64,000 nt of DNA, from NCBI GenBank assembly GCA_923172585.1, contig OV298644.1, positions 248,976-312,975 on the forward strand, written 5' to 3'. The DNA comes from Haemophilus influenzae (GTDB lineage Bacteria > Pseudomonadota > Gammaproteobacteria > Enterobacterales > Pasteurellaceae). The notes beneath the pieces are model-generated. The model was not told the DNA's origin. It made no database searches and worked only from the letters and a program-made list of their open reading frames with translations. Made by a program: the position numbers and the translations under genes. Shown one piece after another: positions 19,722-29,197 of the stretch (within the stretch, counting starts at the first letter, position 1; each line of letters starts with the position of its first letter).

Positions 19722-21533
19722 ATGCTTTTATCCAAAAAATCGGCCACCTTTGCACTCAGTGCATTTGCGATGCTTTTCACTAGTGTAGCTCTTGCCAAAG
19801 AGGCACCACAAGCTCACAAAGCTGTGGAATTAAGTATTTTGCACATCAATGATCACCATTCTTATTTAGAACCGCACGAAACACGGATTAATTTAAATGG
19901 TCAGCAAACCAAAGTGGATATTGGTGGTTTTTCTGCTGTCAATGCAAAACTTAACAAATTGCGTAAAAAATACAAAAATCCATTAGTACTGCATGCAGGC
20001 GATGCCATTACTGGTACGCTTTACTTCACGCTGTTTGGTGGTTCTGCAGATGCAGCTGTGATGAATGCAGGTAATTTCCATTATTTTACTTTAGGTAATC
20101 ATGAATTTGACGCGGGTAATGAAGGGTTATTAAAACTGCTTGAACCATTAAAAATCCCAGTGCTTTCAGCTAATGTGATTCCTGATAAAAGTTCAATTTT
20201 GTATAACAAATGGAAACCTTACGATATTTTCACTGTAGATGGAGAAAAAATTGCCATTATCGGTTTAGATACCGTGAATAAAACAGTGAATTCCTCTTCT
20301 CCGGGTAAGGATGTGAAGTTTTATGATGAAATTGCTACTGCACAAATTATGGCAAATGCGCTAAAACAGCAAGGAATTAATAAAATTATCCTACTTTCAC
20401 ACGCAGGTAGTGAAAAAAATATCGAAATCGCTCAAAAAGTAAATGATATTGATGTGATCGTTACTGGCGATTCACATTATTTATACGGAAACGATGAATT
20501 ACGTGGTTTAAAATTGCCAGTAATCTATGAATATCCGCTTGAATTTAAAAATCCGAATGGCGAACCAGTATTTGTAATGGAAGGCTGGGCTTATTCTGCT
20601 GTTGTGGGTGATTTAGGTGTTAAATTCAGTCCTGAAGGTATAGCGTCTATTACTCGTAAAATTCCTCATGTGTTAATGAGTTCTCATAAACTTCAAGTGA
20701 AAAATGCGGAAGGTAAATGGACGGAATTAACTGGCGATGAACGTAAAAAAGCACTTGATACTTTAAAATCAATGAAGAGTATTTCACTTGATGATCATGA
20801 TGCAAAAACAGACATGCTTATTTCAAAATATAAAAGTGAAAAAGATCGTTTAGCACAAGAAATTGTGGGCGTTATAACTGGTTCTGCAATGCCGGGTGGT
20901 TCAGCAAACCGTATCCCAAATAAAGCAGGATCTAATCCAGAAGGTTCTATTGCAACGCGTTTTATTGCAGAAACAATGTATAACGAACTCAAAACAGTGG
21001 ATTTAACTATTCAAAATGCTGGCGGTGTACGCGCAGATATTTTACCGGGTAATGTAACCTTTAACGATGCTTATACTTTCTTACCTTTCGGGAATACGTT
21101 ATATACCTATAAAATGGAAGGTTCGTTAGTGAAACAAGTGCTTGAAGATGCAATGCAATTTGCTTTGGTTGATGGCTCTACAGGCGCATTCCCTTATGGT
21201 GCAGGTATTCGTTATGAAGCGAATGAAACACCAAATGCGGAAGGTAAGCGTTTAGTGAGTGTTGAAGTCTTGAATAAACAAACCCAACAATGGGAACCGA
21301 TTGATGATAACAAACGTTATCTTGTCGGAACAAATGCTTATGTTGCAGGCGGTAAAGACGGTTATAAAACCTTTGGTAAATTATTTAACGATCCAAAATA
21401 TGAAGGCGTTGATACCTACTTACCTGATGCAGAAAGCTTCATTAAATTTATGAAAAAACATCCGCACTTTGAGGCTTATACTTCATCAAATGTGAAATTT
21501 AATGCTTCAACTGATGCATTACCTAAAAAATAA
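19722..21533 (+). CDS. nadN: Periplasmic NAD nucleotidase / 5'-nucleotidase
   Basis: 603 residues with a signal peptide (cleavage near VALAKE). N-terminal metallophosphoesterase domain: LSILHINDHHSYLEP, HAGDAITGTLY, LGNHEFDAGNEG, LSHAGSEKNIE, and VTGDSHYLYG. C-terminal 5'-nucleotidase domain: QNAGGVRADILPGNVTFNDAYTFLPFGNTLY and the substrate-stacking region near VAGGKDGY. In Haemophilus this enzyme splits NAD to NMN and then to nicotinamide riboside for uptake, which matters because the genus cannot make NAD de novo (V-factor need). A hairpin terminator follows. Confidence 0.92.
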   Translation: MLLSKKSATFALSAFAMLFTSVALAKEAPQAHKAVELSILHINDHHSYLEPHETRINLNGQQTKVDIGGFSAVNAKLNKLRKKYKNPLVLHAGDAITGTLYFTLFGGSADAAVMNAGNFHYFTLGNHEFDAGNEGLLKLLEPLKIPVLSANVIPDKSSILYNKWKPYDIFTVDGEKIAIIGLDTVNKTVNSSSPGKDVKFYDEIATAQIMANALKQQGINKIILLSHAGSEKNIEIAQKVNDIDVIVTGDSHYLYGNDELRGLKLPVIYEYPLEFKNPNGEPVFVMEGWAYSAVVGDLGVKFSPEGIASITRKIPHVLMSSHKLQVKNAEGKWTELTGDERKKALDTLKSMKSISLDDHDAKTDMLISKYKSEKDRLAQEIVGVITGSAMPGGSANRIPNKAGSNPEGSIATRFIAETMYNELKTVDLTIQNAGGVRADILPGNVTFNDAYTFLPFGNTLYTYKMEGSLVKQVLEDAMQFALVDGSTGAFPYGAGIRYEANETPNAEGKRLVSVEVLNKQTQQWEPIDDNKRYLVGTNAYVAGGKDGYKTFGKLFNDPKYEGVDTYLPDAESFIKFMKKHPHFEAYTSSNVKFNASTDALPKK

Positions 21534-21549
21534 AATTGAAAAATAGGCT

Positions 21550-21580
21550 AAAAATAGCGCGTATTTAACGCGCTATTTTT
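21550..21580 (+). terminator. nadN terminator
   Basis: AAAAATAGCGCGT and ACGCGCTATTTTT pair perfectly around a 5-nt loop and end in a T-run just after nadN. The rest of 21581-21817 is an AT-rich gap that probably carries the aroK promoter. Confidence 0.9.
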
Positions 21581-21817
21581 GTTACTAGTCCTAGGTTTGA
21601 AGACTTCATAGATGATTAAGAATTTTAACTATTCCATATTTAGATGCTTTCTCGTGGAAAATAAATTCCCTATAGAGGTTGAAAAATAGGGTGATTTATT
21701 GCGATAATCTACCCCATTTTTTGGGAGATCTTTCTATCTTCTGCATTTTTATGCAGTTTATTTTCATTAGAAATGATCGAATTTTATTTCACTTTTAATT
21801 TAATTAGATAAAGAACA

Positions 21818-22360
21818 ATGGCGGAAAAACGTAATATTTTTTTAGTAGGACCAATGGGTGCAGGTAAAAGTACTATCGGTCGTCAATTAGCACAACAGCT
21901 TAATATGGATTTTATTGATTCCGATGCAGTGATTGAAGAACGTACGGGCGCGGATATTAGCTGGATTTTTGATTTGGAAGGCGAAGACGGCTTCCGAAAA
22001 CGTGAAGAACGCATTATTAACGAACTCACACAAATGCAAGGTATTGTACTTTCAACTGGTGGGGGAGCAGTGCTTTCTAAGGAAAACCGTAATTATTTAT
22101 CAGCACGTGGTATTGTGATTTATTTAGAAACAACGGTGGAAAAACAATTCCAACGCACTCAACGTGATAAAAAACGTCCATTGCTCCAAGATGCAGAGAA
22201 TCCTCGTCAAGTATTGGAAGATTTAGCAAAAATTCGCAATCCGCTTTATGAAGAAATTGCGGACATCACTTTGCCAACCGATGAACAAAATGCCAAAATA
22301 ATGGTAAATCAAATTGTTGATTTAATTGATAATATGAATGGGTTGAATGGTGCACTTTAA
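21818..22360 (+). CDS. aroK: Shikimate kinase
   Basis: 180 residues. Walker [13 protein letters not shown] at residues 11-22; substrate-binding D-S-D ([20 protein letters not shown]), GFRKREE and STGGGAVL; lid RDKKRPLL. It phosphorylates shikimate at the 3-hydroxyl using ATP. It is followed 19 bp later by aroB and then dam, the conserved aroK-aroB-dam block of gammaproteobacteria. Confidence 0.96.
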   Translation: MAEKRNIFLVGPMGAGKSTIGRQLAQQLNMDFIDSDAVIEERTGADISWIFDLEGEDGFRKREERIINELTQMQGIVLSTGGGAVLSKENRNYLSARGIVIYLETTVEKQFQRTQRDKKRPLLQDAENPRQVLEDLAKIRNPLYEEIADITLPTDEQNAKIMVNQIVDLIDNMNGLNGAL

Positions 22361-22376
22361 ACACACCTAAGGATAA

Positions 22377-23468
<1,092 letters not shown>

Positions 23469-23469
23469 G

Positions 23470-24330
23470 ATGTTACGTCCGAAAAAACAATCTTTAAAAC
23501 CTAAGTTAAAACACCGTCCATTTTTAAAATGGGCGGGTGGAAAATTTCGTTTAACGGACGATATAAATAAAGCCTTTCCAAACAAAAAAAACTGCTTAAT
23601 TGAGCCATTTGTGGGCGCTGGAGCAGTATTTCTTAATTCTAATTTTGAACGCTATATTTTGGCAGATATCAACCCTGATTTAATCAATCTATTCAATATT
23701 GTGAAAGAAAATGTAGAGGGTTATATTGAAGCTTGTAAGCCGATTTTCTTCGCTGATGATGCCAATACACCCGATTATTACTATGCTAAACGTCGCCGAT
23801 TCAATGCATCAACAGATCCTTTCGAACGTTCGATTATTTTTTTATATTTGAACCGTTTTGGGTTTAACGGATTATGCCGTTATAACAGCAAGAATGAATT
23901 TAATGTGCCTTTTGGAGCTTACAAAACTCATTATTTTCCAGAAGATGAATTACGTTATTTTGCGCATAAAGCACAAAGTGCGGTGTTTTTATGCTGTGAT
24001 TTTCAAAAAACTTTTGAATTTGCCGATAAGGATTCGGTGATTTATTGTGATCCACCTTATGCTCCGCTACAACAAGAGACTAATTTTACTGGTTATGCAG
24101 GGAATGAGTTTGGACTGGCGCAGCAACGTGTTTTGGCAGATTTAGCGAAATCTATACAAAAAGAAAAACAAATTTCGATATTGATCTCGAATCACGATAC
24201 TAAATTTACGCGTGAAATTTATAGCGGTGCTAAATTTAAACGGGTAAAAGTCCAACGTTCTATTAGCCAAAACCCAGAAAAACGCGTAAAAGTGAAAGAA
24301 TTGATTGCGATATTTGGTGCTCGTAAATAA
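23470..24330 (+). CDS. dam: DNA adenine methyltransferase Dam
   Basis: 286 residues, alpha-type N6-adenine methyltransferase for GATC. SAM-binding motif I is FLKWAGGKFRLTDDI (residues about 19-33), then EPFVGAGAVFLN; the catalytic motif IV is CDPPYAPL (about residue 195). It serves mismatch repair and SeqA-dependent replication control; seqA is in this same window. A second, phage-type adenine methyltransferase lies at 58.2 kb. Confidence 0.96.
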   Translation: MLRPKKQSLKPKLKHRPFLKWAGGKFRLTDDINKAFPNKKNCLIEPFVGAGAVFLNSNFERYILADINPDLINLFNIVKENVEGYIEACKPIFFADDANTPDYYYAKRRRFNASTDPFERSIIFLYLNRFGFNGLCRYNSKNEFNVPFGAYKTHYFPEDELRYFAHKAQSAVFLCCDFQKTFEFADKDSVIYCDPPYAPLQQETNFTGYAGNEFGLAQQRVLADLAKSIQKEKQISILISNHDTKFTREIYSGAKFKRVKVQRSISQNPEKRVKVKELIAIFGARK

Positions 24331-24661
24331 TAAAAATAGCCCTTACTTTATACTAAAAGTACCAAAATCGTAATTTTAAAACCACAATAAAATAATATAT
24401 TGTGTATTACCATTTATCTCTTACAGTACCTATATACTTTTTTGATACTAACCCAAAATACTCACAAGTCTGTAATTTTACCTGTAATCCTTTTGTTTTA
24501 TCAGAATGATTATCTAGAAAACTCATCCAATCATCAGAATAATTATTATCCTATAGTAGAATGTAAATTATTTTAATAACGCCTTATTTGTACTGTGGAT
24601 AATTCATCAAAATTTAAGCCTGTTATGCTTTATTCTTTAGTGTATAACAAATAGGATAAAA

Positions 24662-25402
24662 ATGGAAAAAGCAAAACCATCCAAGCAAAGAAATTTTAAT
24701 CACTGTCAAGGAGTACATTATTGAATTTGGTAATAAACCGTTAGGTTTAAAAGATACTAGACCCAAATGCCACTGCCCTATTTGTGCTCAAGTTTTATTT
24801 GAGAAAAATGTTAATACAGTGCCATTCTCTAATAGCAATTTTTCTAATTACCCAAAAAGCGAATTCTGCCCCATAAAATTAAACTAAAGCAATTTATACC
24901 AATCATATTTTCCATTATCACCAAATAAAACGCATGGACTGAATTAAAAAATTCATTCAGAAAAAATTGGAAAAAATATTATCGTCAAATTAGTTTTTTG
25001 GCAAAAAACTTATAACCTATTGAATTTATTATATTAGCTAATCAACAAAAAATTTGGGAATACAATAAACTTGAAGAGTATCAAATTCCTTATATTCTAT
25101 TAACATTAGCAGACTGTCCTAACCAAAAAGGAACATATAAAAATAAACGTCACTGCTGGTTTAGATTTTGGTTTGATGCTTCAATTCAAAGATATGAAGA
25201 TATTTGGAATAATAGTTCTTTACCAGTATTGTGGACAACCGATTATTACCTATCAGGGAAACAAAGAAAACCTTCAGAAATAAATCTAAAAAACATGAAT
25301 TATTTCATCATGAATAAAACTTTCTTAGAACAAGAAATATTACTTCCCCAATTTATTATTCAAAATATAGAACGGTGGTTTGAAACACACAATTTTGTAT
25401 AG
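24662..25402 (+). pseudogene. Decayed gene of unknown family downstream of dam
   Basis: No open frame spans this 740-bp stretch, yet coding-like pieces line up in order: MEKAKPSK, then (frame shifted) EILITVKEYIIEFGNKPLGLKD and a Cys-rich KCHCPICAQVLF, a stop, NLYQSYFPLSPNKT, another shift to AWTELKNSFRKNWKKYYRQ, a TAA, then about 126 codons of open frame ending RWFETHNFV. The original protein would have been roughly 240 residues with a CxCxxC zinc-knuckle-like cluster near the N-terminus. At least two frameshifts and two stops are needed to join it. The position beside dam could suggest a restriction-related gene, but that is only a guess. Confidence 0.6.
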
Positions 25403-25420
25403 ACAAGTCAGCACCTAATA

Positions 25421-26146
25421 CTATTTCATGACGAAGATCGCCTTTTTCTTTAAAAAGGCAAAAATAATGCTATTAATCAACCATGCCAGTAATGTCGCCA
25501 CCAACAAATCTATTGGGTAATGCATGCCTAATCGCACACGGCTAATCAACATCAATAAGCCCCACACCGCAATCCCCGCCACCAGCAATTTTGCTTTAAA
25601 AGAACGGTTACCCAATAATTGGGTAAAGCCAACAGCAAGCATTAGCCAAGTTGCCGCAAAAATCGTATGTCCAGAAGGGAACGAATACCCCGTTTCATTT
25701 TCATAATGATGAACTAACCAAGCTGGTGTAATGGCATCCATCGAATAAAAATTCTTAGCTATTTCAGCACGCAAAGTGCGGTCATTTTTATAAAAGTTTT
25801 CAGGCGTTGAATGAGTTTGCTCAGCTAGATAAACGGTAAACGGACGAGGTTCTTCAAATAATGCTTTTGCCCCTGTTTTTGCCGCTTGAGTTGCAATAAC
25901 TGAAATCCCCATCACAATTACGCCTAATAGCCATTGTTTTGGATTTTTAAATAAAAACGCAAACAAAAGCGTAAATAACACACAGGTAATCAACGCATAA
26001 GGTACGCTACCCGTTTCAGTGAGCAAATAAAGCCAATAATCAGCTTGAGTTAATTGGCTATTACCATGCCACTGATAGGAAATACCCCAAATAAAAAATG
26101 GTACAAGACAAAGTAATAACGTATATAATGACAGCCTTTTGAACAT
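25421..26146 (-). CDS. pgpB: PAP2-family phosphatase, PgpB-like
   Basis: 241 residues with about six membrane helices. The tripartite PAP2 motif is visible: [10 protein letters not shown] (K-x6-RP), [14 protein letters not shown] (PSGH) and [21 protein letters not shown] (SR-x5-H-x3-D). Such enzymes dephosphorylate phosphatidylglycerophosphate, undecaprenyl pyrophosphate or diacylglycerol pyrophosphate in the inner membrane. The length and the periplasmic insert before PSGH resemble PgpB. It is divergent from ribA. Confidence 0.88.
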   Translation of the reverse strand: MFKRLSLYTLLLCLVPFFIWGISYQWHGNSQLTQADYWLYLLTETGSVPYALITCVLFTLLFAFLFKNPKQWLLGVIVMGISVIATQAAKTGAKALFEEPRPFTVYLAEQTHSTPENFYKNDRTLRAEIAKNFYSMDAITPAWLVHHYENETGYSFPSGHTIFAATWLMLAVGFTQLLGNRSFKAKLLVAGIAVWGLLMLISRVRLGMHYPIDLLVATLLAWLINSIIFAFLKKKAIFVMK

Positions 26147-26214
26147 GCTCGCCCCTTGATAACAAAAATAACGCGCGCATTCTAACAGAAATGACTACGA
26201 ATAAGGATCACTTT

Positions 26215-26864
26215 ATGGCAAAAATTCAGCTAGTTGCGCAAGCCAATTTACCCACTGAATACGGTATTTTCAAAATGGTGGGATTTGAATTCCCAGATAC
26301 AAAAAAAGAACATGTAGCCTTAGTAATGGGCGATATTTCTAATGCTGATGAACCTGTATTAGCACGTATCCATTCTGAATGTTTAACTGGCGATGCGCTT
26401 CACAGCTTAAAATGCGATTGTGGGTTCCAACTGGCGACAGCATTAAAACAAATTCAAGAAGAAGGTCGCGGAGTCTTAATTTATCATCGTGAAGAAGGTC
26501 GCGGAATTGGTTTGATTAATAAAATCCGTGCTTATTCTTTACAAGATAAAGGGATGGATACCATTGAAGCTAATCTTGCTTTAGGTTTCAAAGCGGATGA
26601 ACGCAACTTTGAAGTCTGTGCCGATATGTTCGAGCTACTTGGTGTAAAAAAGTTCGCTTGATGACCAACAACCCAGAAAAAGTAGAAACCATGAAAAAAG
26701 CAGGTATCAACGTGGTTGAACGAGTACCGCTTAATGTAGGCGAAAACCGCTACAACACAAAATATCTTGATACAAAAGCGAAAAAAATGGGACATTACAT
26801 TGTGCATAACAATGATGAACAACATTTAATGACCTGTCCACATTGCCAGGAAGAGATTATTTAA
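26215..26864 (+). pseudogene. ribA: GTP cyclohydrolase II with one frameshift
   Basis: The first frame starts [20 protein letters not shown] and runs to LLGVKKFA; the second resumes at [20 protein letters not shown] and ends HCQEEII. Adding one A to the run at 26646-26651 joins them as ...[15 protein letters not shown]..., giving 216 residues. Zinc ligands are in [19 protein letters not shown] and the catalytic region is [22 protein letters not shown]. RibA opens GTP in the first step of riboflavin synthesis. With all key residues intact, a base-call error is likelier than loss. Confidence 0.88.
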
Positions 26865-26882
26865 CAAATAAGATATGTTAAA

Positions 26883-26918
26883 AAAGCCATACTGTTATAT
26901 TGAACAGTATGGCTTTTT
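26883..26918 (+). terminator. ribA terminator
   Basis: AAAGCCATACTGT and ACAGTATGGCTTT pair perfectly around a 7-nt loop, followed by a T-run. Confidence 0.92.
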
Positions 26919-27027
26919 TATTTAAACTCTCAGTTACGGAATAATCGAAGGATTTTTTAGCATATTGCTAAAAACGAGAAACCCCGTCTCGTATTCCAAA
27001 GATCGGGGCTTATCAGGAGTAAGTAAA

Positions 27028-27099
27028 ATGAAAAAAATTGCCTTTTTCATTTTCTTGATTATCTGTTGTTTAGTTAGCTGTTCCGGAACAGTTATCTAA
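27028..27099 (+). CDS. Putative 23-residue hydrophobic peptide
   Basis: The 23-codon frame MKKIAFFIFLIICCLVSCSGTVI follows a good ribosome site (CAGGAGTAAGTAAA). Its leader can fold: CCCCG at 26982-26986 pairs with CGGGG near 27003, close to the ribosome site. A 14-bp perfect palindrome (27078-27091) lies inside the coding end, and a GGGGAC/GTCCCC hairpin follows the stop. Size and hydrophobicity resemble small membrane-toxin peptides, but the VSCSG ending is also lipobox-like. Nothing else of note occupies 26919-27179. Expression is unproven. Confidence 0.4.
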   Translation: MKKIAFFIFLIICCLVSCSGTVI

Positions 27100-27113
27100 G
27101 ATAATCGCAAGGG

Positions 27114-27134
27114 GACGATGTAGGAGTTGTCCCC
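27114..27134 (+). terminator. Hairpin after the 27.0-kb small peptide
   Basis: GGGGAC and GTCCCC form a 6-bp stem with a loop of about 10 nt, shortly after the small open frame. It lacks a clear T-run, so termination is uncertain. Confidence 0.35.
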
Positions 27135-27179
27135 AATGCCTCTAATCTTAAAGAATTCTTTCCTTGATTGCAAGGGCAA

Positions 27180-28724
27180 TTATTGACTTTGAACCTTTCT
27201 CCACAAATCTTTACTATAAATGGCACCGACAGAATTTACTTGTGCACCCATTATACTTGGCGCGAGATAAACTGGCGTACTATATTGAAAAATAGGTAAC
27301 ACTAAATGCTCTTGTTGAACTATCCCTTTTAATTTCGCGTAATTTTCTAACCGCACTTTTTCGGATGTCGTCGTCATTGCACTTTCAAATAAACGATCAA
27401 ATTCCGCATTTTTATAGCCATTTTTGTTATCTGGGCTTTTTGAATAGAATAAATTTAGAAATGCTGCAGGATCATTAAAATCAGCACACCAGCCAGAACG
27501 AATTAATTGAAAATCGCCTTTTGTGCGGGCGGTTTGCAATTCTTGCCAGTTCATCCCTTGATTTTCAACTCGTAATAAATCAGATTGTGATAATTGATGA
27601 TTTAATCGCATTGCAATGGTTTCATTCAGAGATGAATCATCATAACGAATGCGTAATTTCAATGGACGAGTTTCACTAATTTGATTTTGGGAAAAGAGCT
27701 GTTCTGCAACAACTGGCTCCCAAACAAATTCTTGCTCACCTAGCATAGATTTTGGCAAAAAAGTATTGCTAGGATGAAGATGAGCAATATCTGCAACCAA
27801 ATTATTGGTAGAAATCATCGAAACAATCGCTTTTCTTACCGCACTTTTTTGTAACACAGGATCGGAAAGATTAAACTCATAGAAGTAAGTACAAAGTTGC
27901 GGATAATCTTGGATATTCTGATCGACTTTTTTCGGATTCATTACAACATCAAAATCAGACAAATCTGCATCAACGGAAATTTTTTGATACTTCACTTGCT
28001 GAAATATCACTTTTTCTTTCGCCCAATAATAAGGATTGGTAGTTAAAATATGCTGATTTTCAGCCTGACTTTGTAACTGATATGCGCCATTACTGATCAA
28101 TATTTCAGTCGATTTAGCATAGTGAGGCAAAAGACTGACATGTGCCAGCATAGAAGGTAAATATGGCGATGCTTTATCTAATTCAATGCGTAAAGTGCGG
28201 TCATTTTCGGCAAACAATCCTAGGGATTCAACAGGTAACGCTTTTTCCAATACTGCCTTCGCATTTTTCAGATTCATAAAAGCCAAATAATTTTTAAGTG
28301 GGCTTTCAGATTGAGAAAGTGTTTGCCAAGATTGTACAAAATCTGATGCAGTGATAGGCTCGCCATTTGACCATTTAGCATTTTCACGCAAAGTGAAAAT
28401 CCAAGTTTTATTGTCTTCGGTTTGCCAATTTTCTGCTACAGCTGGAACAAGATTACCCTGCACATCATAAGCTGTTAATCCTTCAAAAAGATCTCGTAAT
28501 AATTGAGTTTGTTCTTCGCTTTGTGCTTGCCAAGGTTGCAAAGTCAAATCGCTATAAACGCCACGTTTTAATTCAACTCGGTTAGATTCCAATTGAGTAT
28601 TTTTTTGTGTCTCAATTTGTGGCGAAATAGGCTTAGGACTATCCAATTTATCACAAGCCACCACCGTAAAAATAATAGAAAAAATAACCGCACTTCGTTG
28701 GCACAAAGCGAACAAATTATTCAT
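27180..28724 (-). CDS. Peptide ABC transporter substrate-binding lipoprotein, OppA-like
   Basis: 514 residues. The signal peptide ends with a lipobox (FTVVAC-DK), so the mature protein is probably a lipoprotein. Family SBP_bac_5 features: LRDLFEGLTAYDVQGNLVPAVAENW, TWIFTLRENAKWSNGEPITASDFVQSW, and near the C-terminus FQLIRSGWCADFNDPAAFLNLFYS, the OppA-like peptide-binding loop. No permease or ATPase genes sit beside it, so it may use a transporter encoded elsewhere. The start overlaps the last 8 bp of the upstream YbaN-like gene. Substrate (peptide or haem) cannot be told from sequence. Confidence 0.85.
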   Translation of the reverse strand: MNNLFALCQRSAVIFSIIFTVVACDKLDSPKPISPQIETQKNTQLESNRVELKRGVYSDLTLQPWQAQSEEQTQLLRDLFEGLTAYDVQGNLVPAVAENWQTEDNKTWIFTLRENAKWSNGEPITASDFVQSWQTLSQSESPLKNYLAFMNLKNAKAVLEKALPVESLGLFAENDRTLRIELDKASPYLPSMLAHVSLLPHYAKSTEILISNGAYQLQSQAENQHILTTNPYYWAKEKVIFQQVKYQKISVDADLSDFDVVMNPKKVDQNIQDYPQLCTYFYEFNLSDPVLQKSAVRKAIVSMISTNNLVADIAHLHPSNTFLPKSMLGEQEFVWEPVVAEQLFSQNQISETRPLKLRIRYDDSSLNETIAMRLNHQLSQSDLLRVENQGMNWQELQTARTKGDFQLIRSGWCADFNDPAAFLNLFYSKSPDNKNGYKNAEFDRLFESAMTTTSEKVRLENYAKLKGIVQQEHLVLPIFQYSTPVYLAPSIMGAQVNSVGAIYSKDLWRKVQSQ

Positions 28725-29079
28725 TTTCGGTTTTAATCCAAAATAAGAAGAACCAAAACTTAATACAAATCAACGCAACAATAACACTACGCCCTATTAC
28801 ACTTGGCGTGAAATAAAAACCAATTAGTAGCATTGTGGTAACAAAAGTCAAAATAAAAATTTTGGTATTTTTCTTTAATGATCGATTTTCATGAAAGGAC
28901 TTGAGATGTTTTTGATAAATACTTGTGCCTAAAAACCATTGTTCTAAGCGTTTTGAACCTTTTGTGAAGAAAAATAAAGTAAGTAATAAAAAAGGCGTGG
29001 TAGGCAAAAGAGGAAGAAAAATCCCAATGATGCCAATTGCAAGTGAAAGAAAACCTAAAATAATGTAAATAATTTTCAT
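28717..29079 (-). CDS. YbaN-like DUF454 inner-membrane protein
   Basis: 120 residues starting MKIIYIILGFLSLAIG after the ribosome site GGAAC; an in-frame extension to 29226 would overlap prlC and is not family-like. The DUF454 signature IGIFLPLLPTTPFLLLTLFFFTKGSKRLEQW is followed by two further membrane helices. Function is unknown in any species. It overlaps the OppA-like gene by 8 bp, so the two are one transcript. Confidence 0.85.
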   Translation of the reverse strand: MKIIYIILGFLSLAIGIIGIFLPLLPTTPFLLLTLFFFTKGSKRLEQWFLGTSIYQKHLKSFHENRSLKKNTKIFILTFVTTMLLIGFYFTPSVIGRSVIVALICIKFWFFLFWIKTENE

Positions 29080-29197
29080 AATGTTCCTAATAAAAAAGAA
29101 AATGCAAACTATTATTACTGATTTTTTAGATTTTTCAACCTTGATATTATAGAATTTGCCGTCACATAAAAAAACAGTTTTCAAAAAAGGAACATTT

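Noticed and set aside
24331-25402. CRISPR array in the gap after dam
   Set aside because: No regularly spaced repeats are present here or elsewhere in the window.
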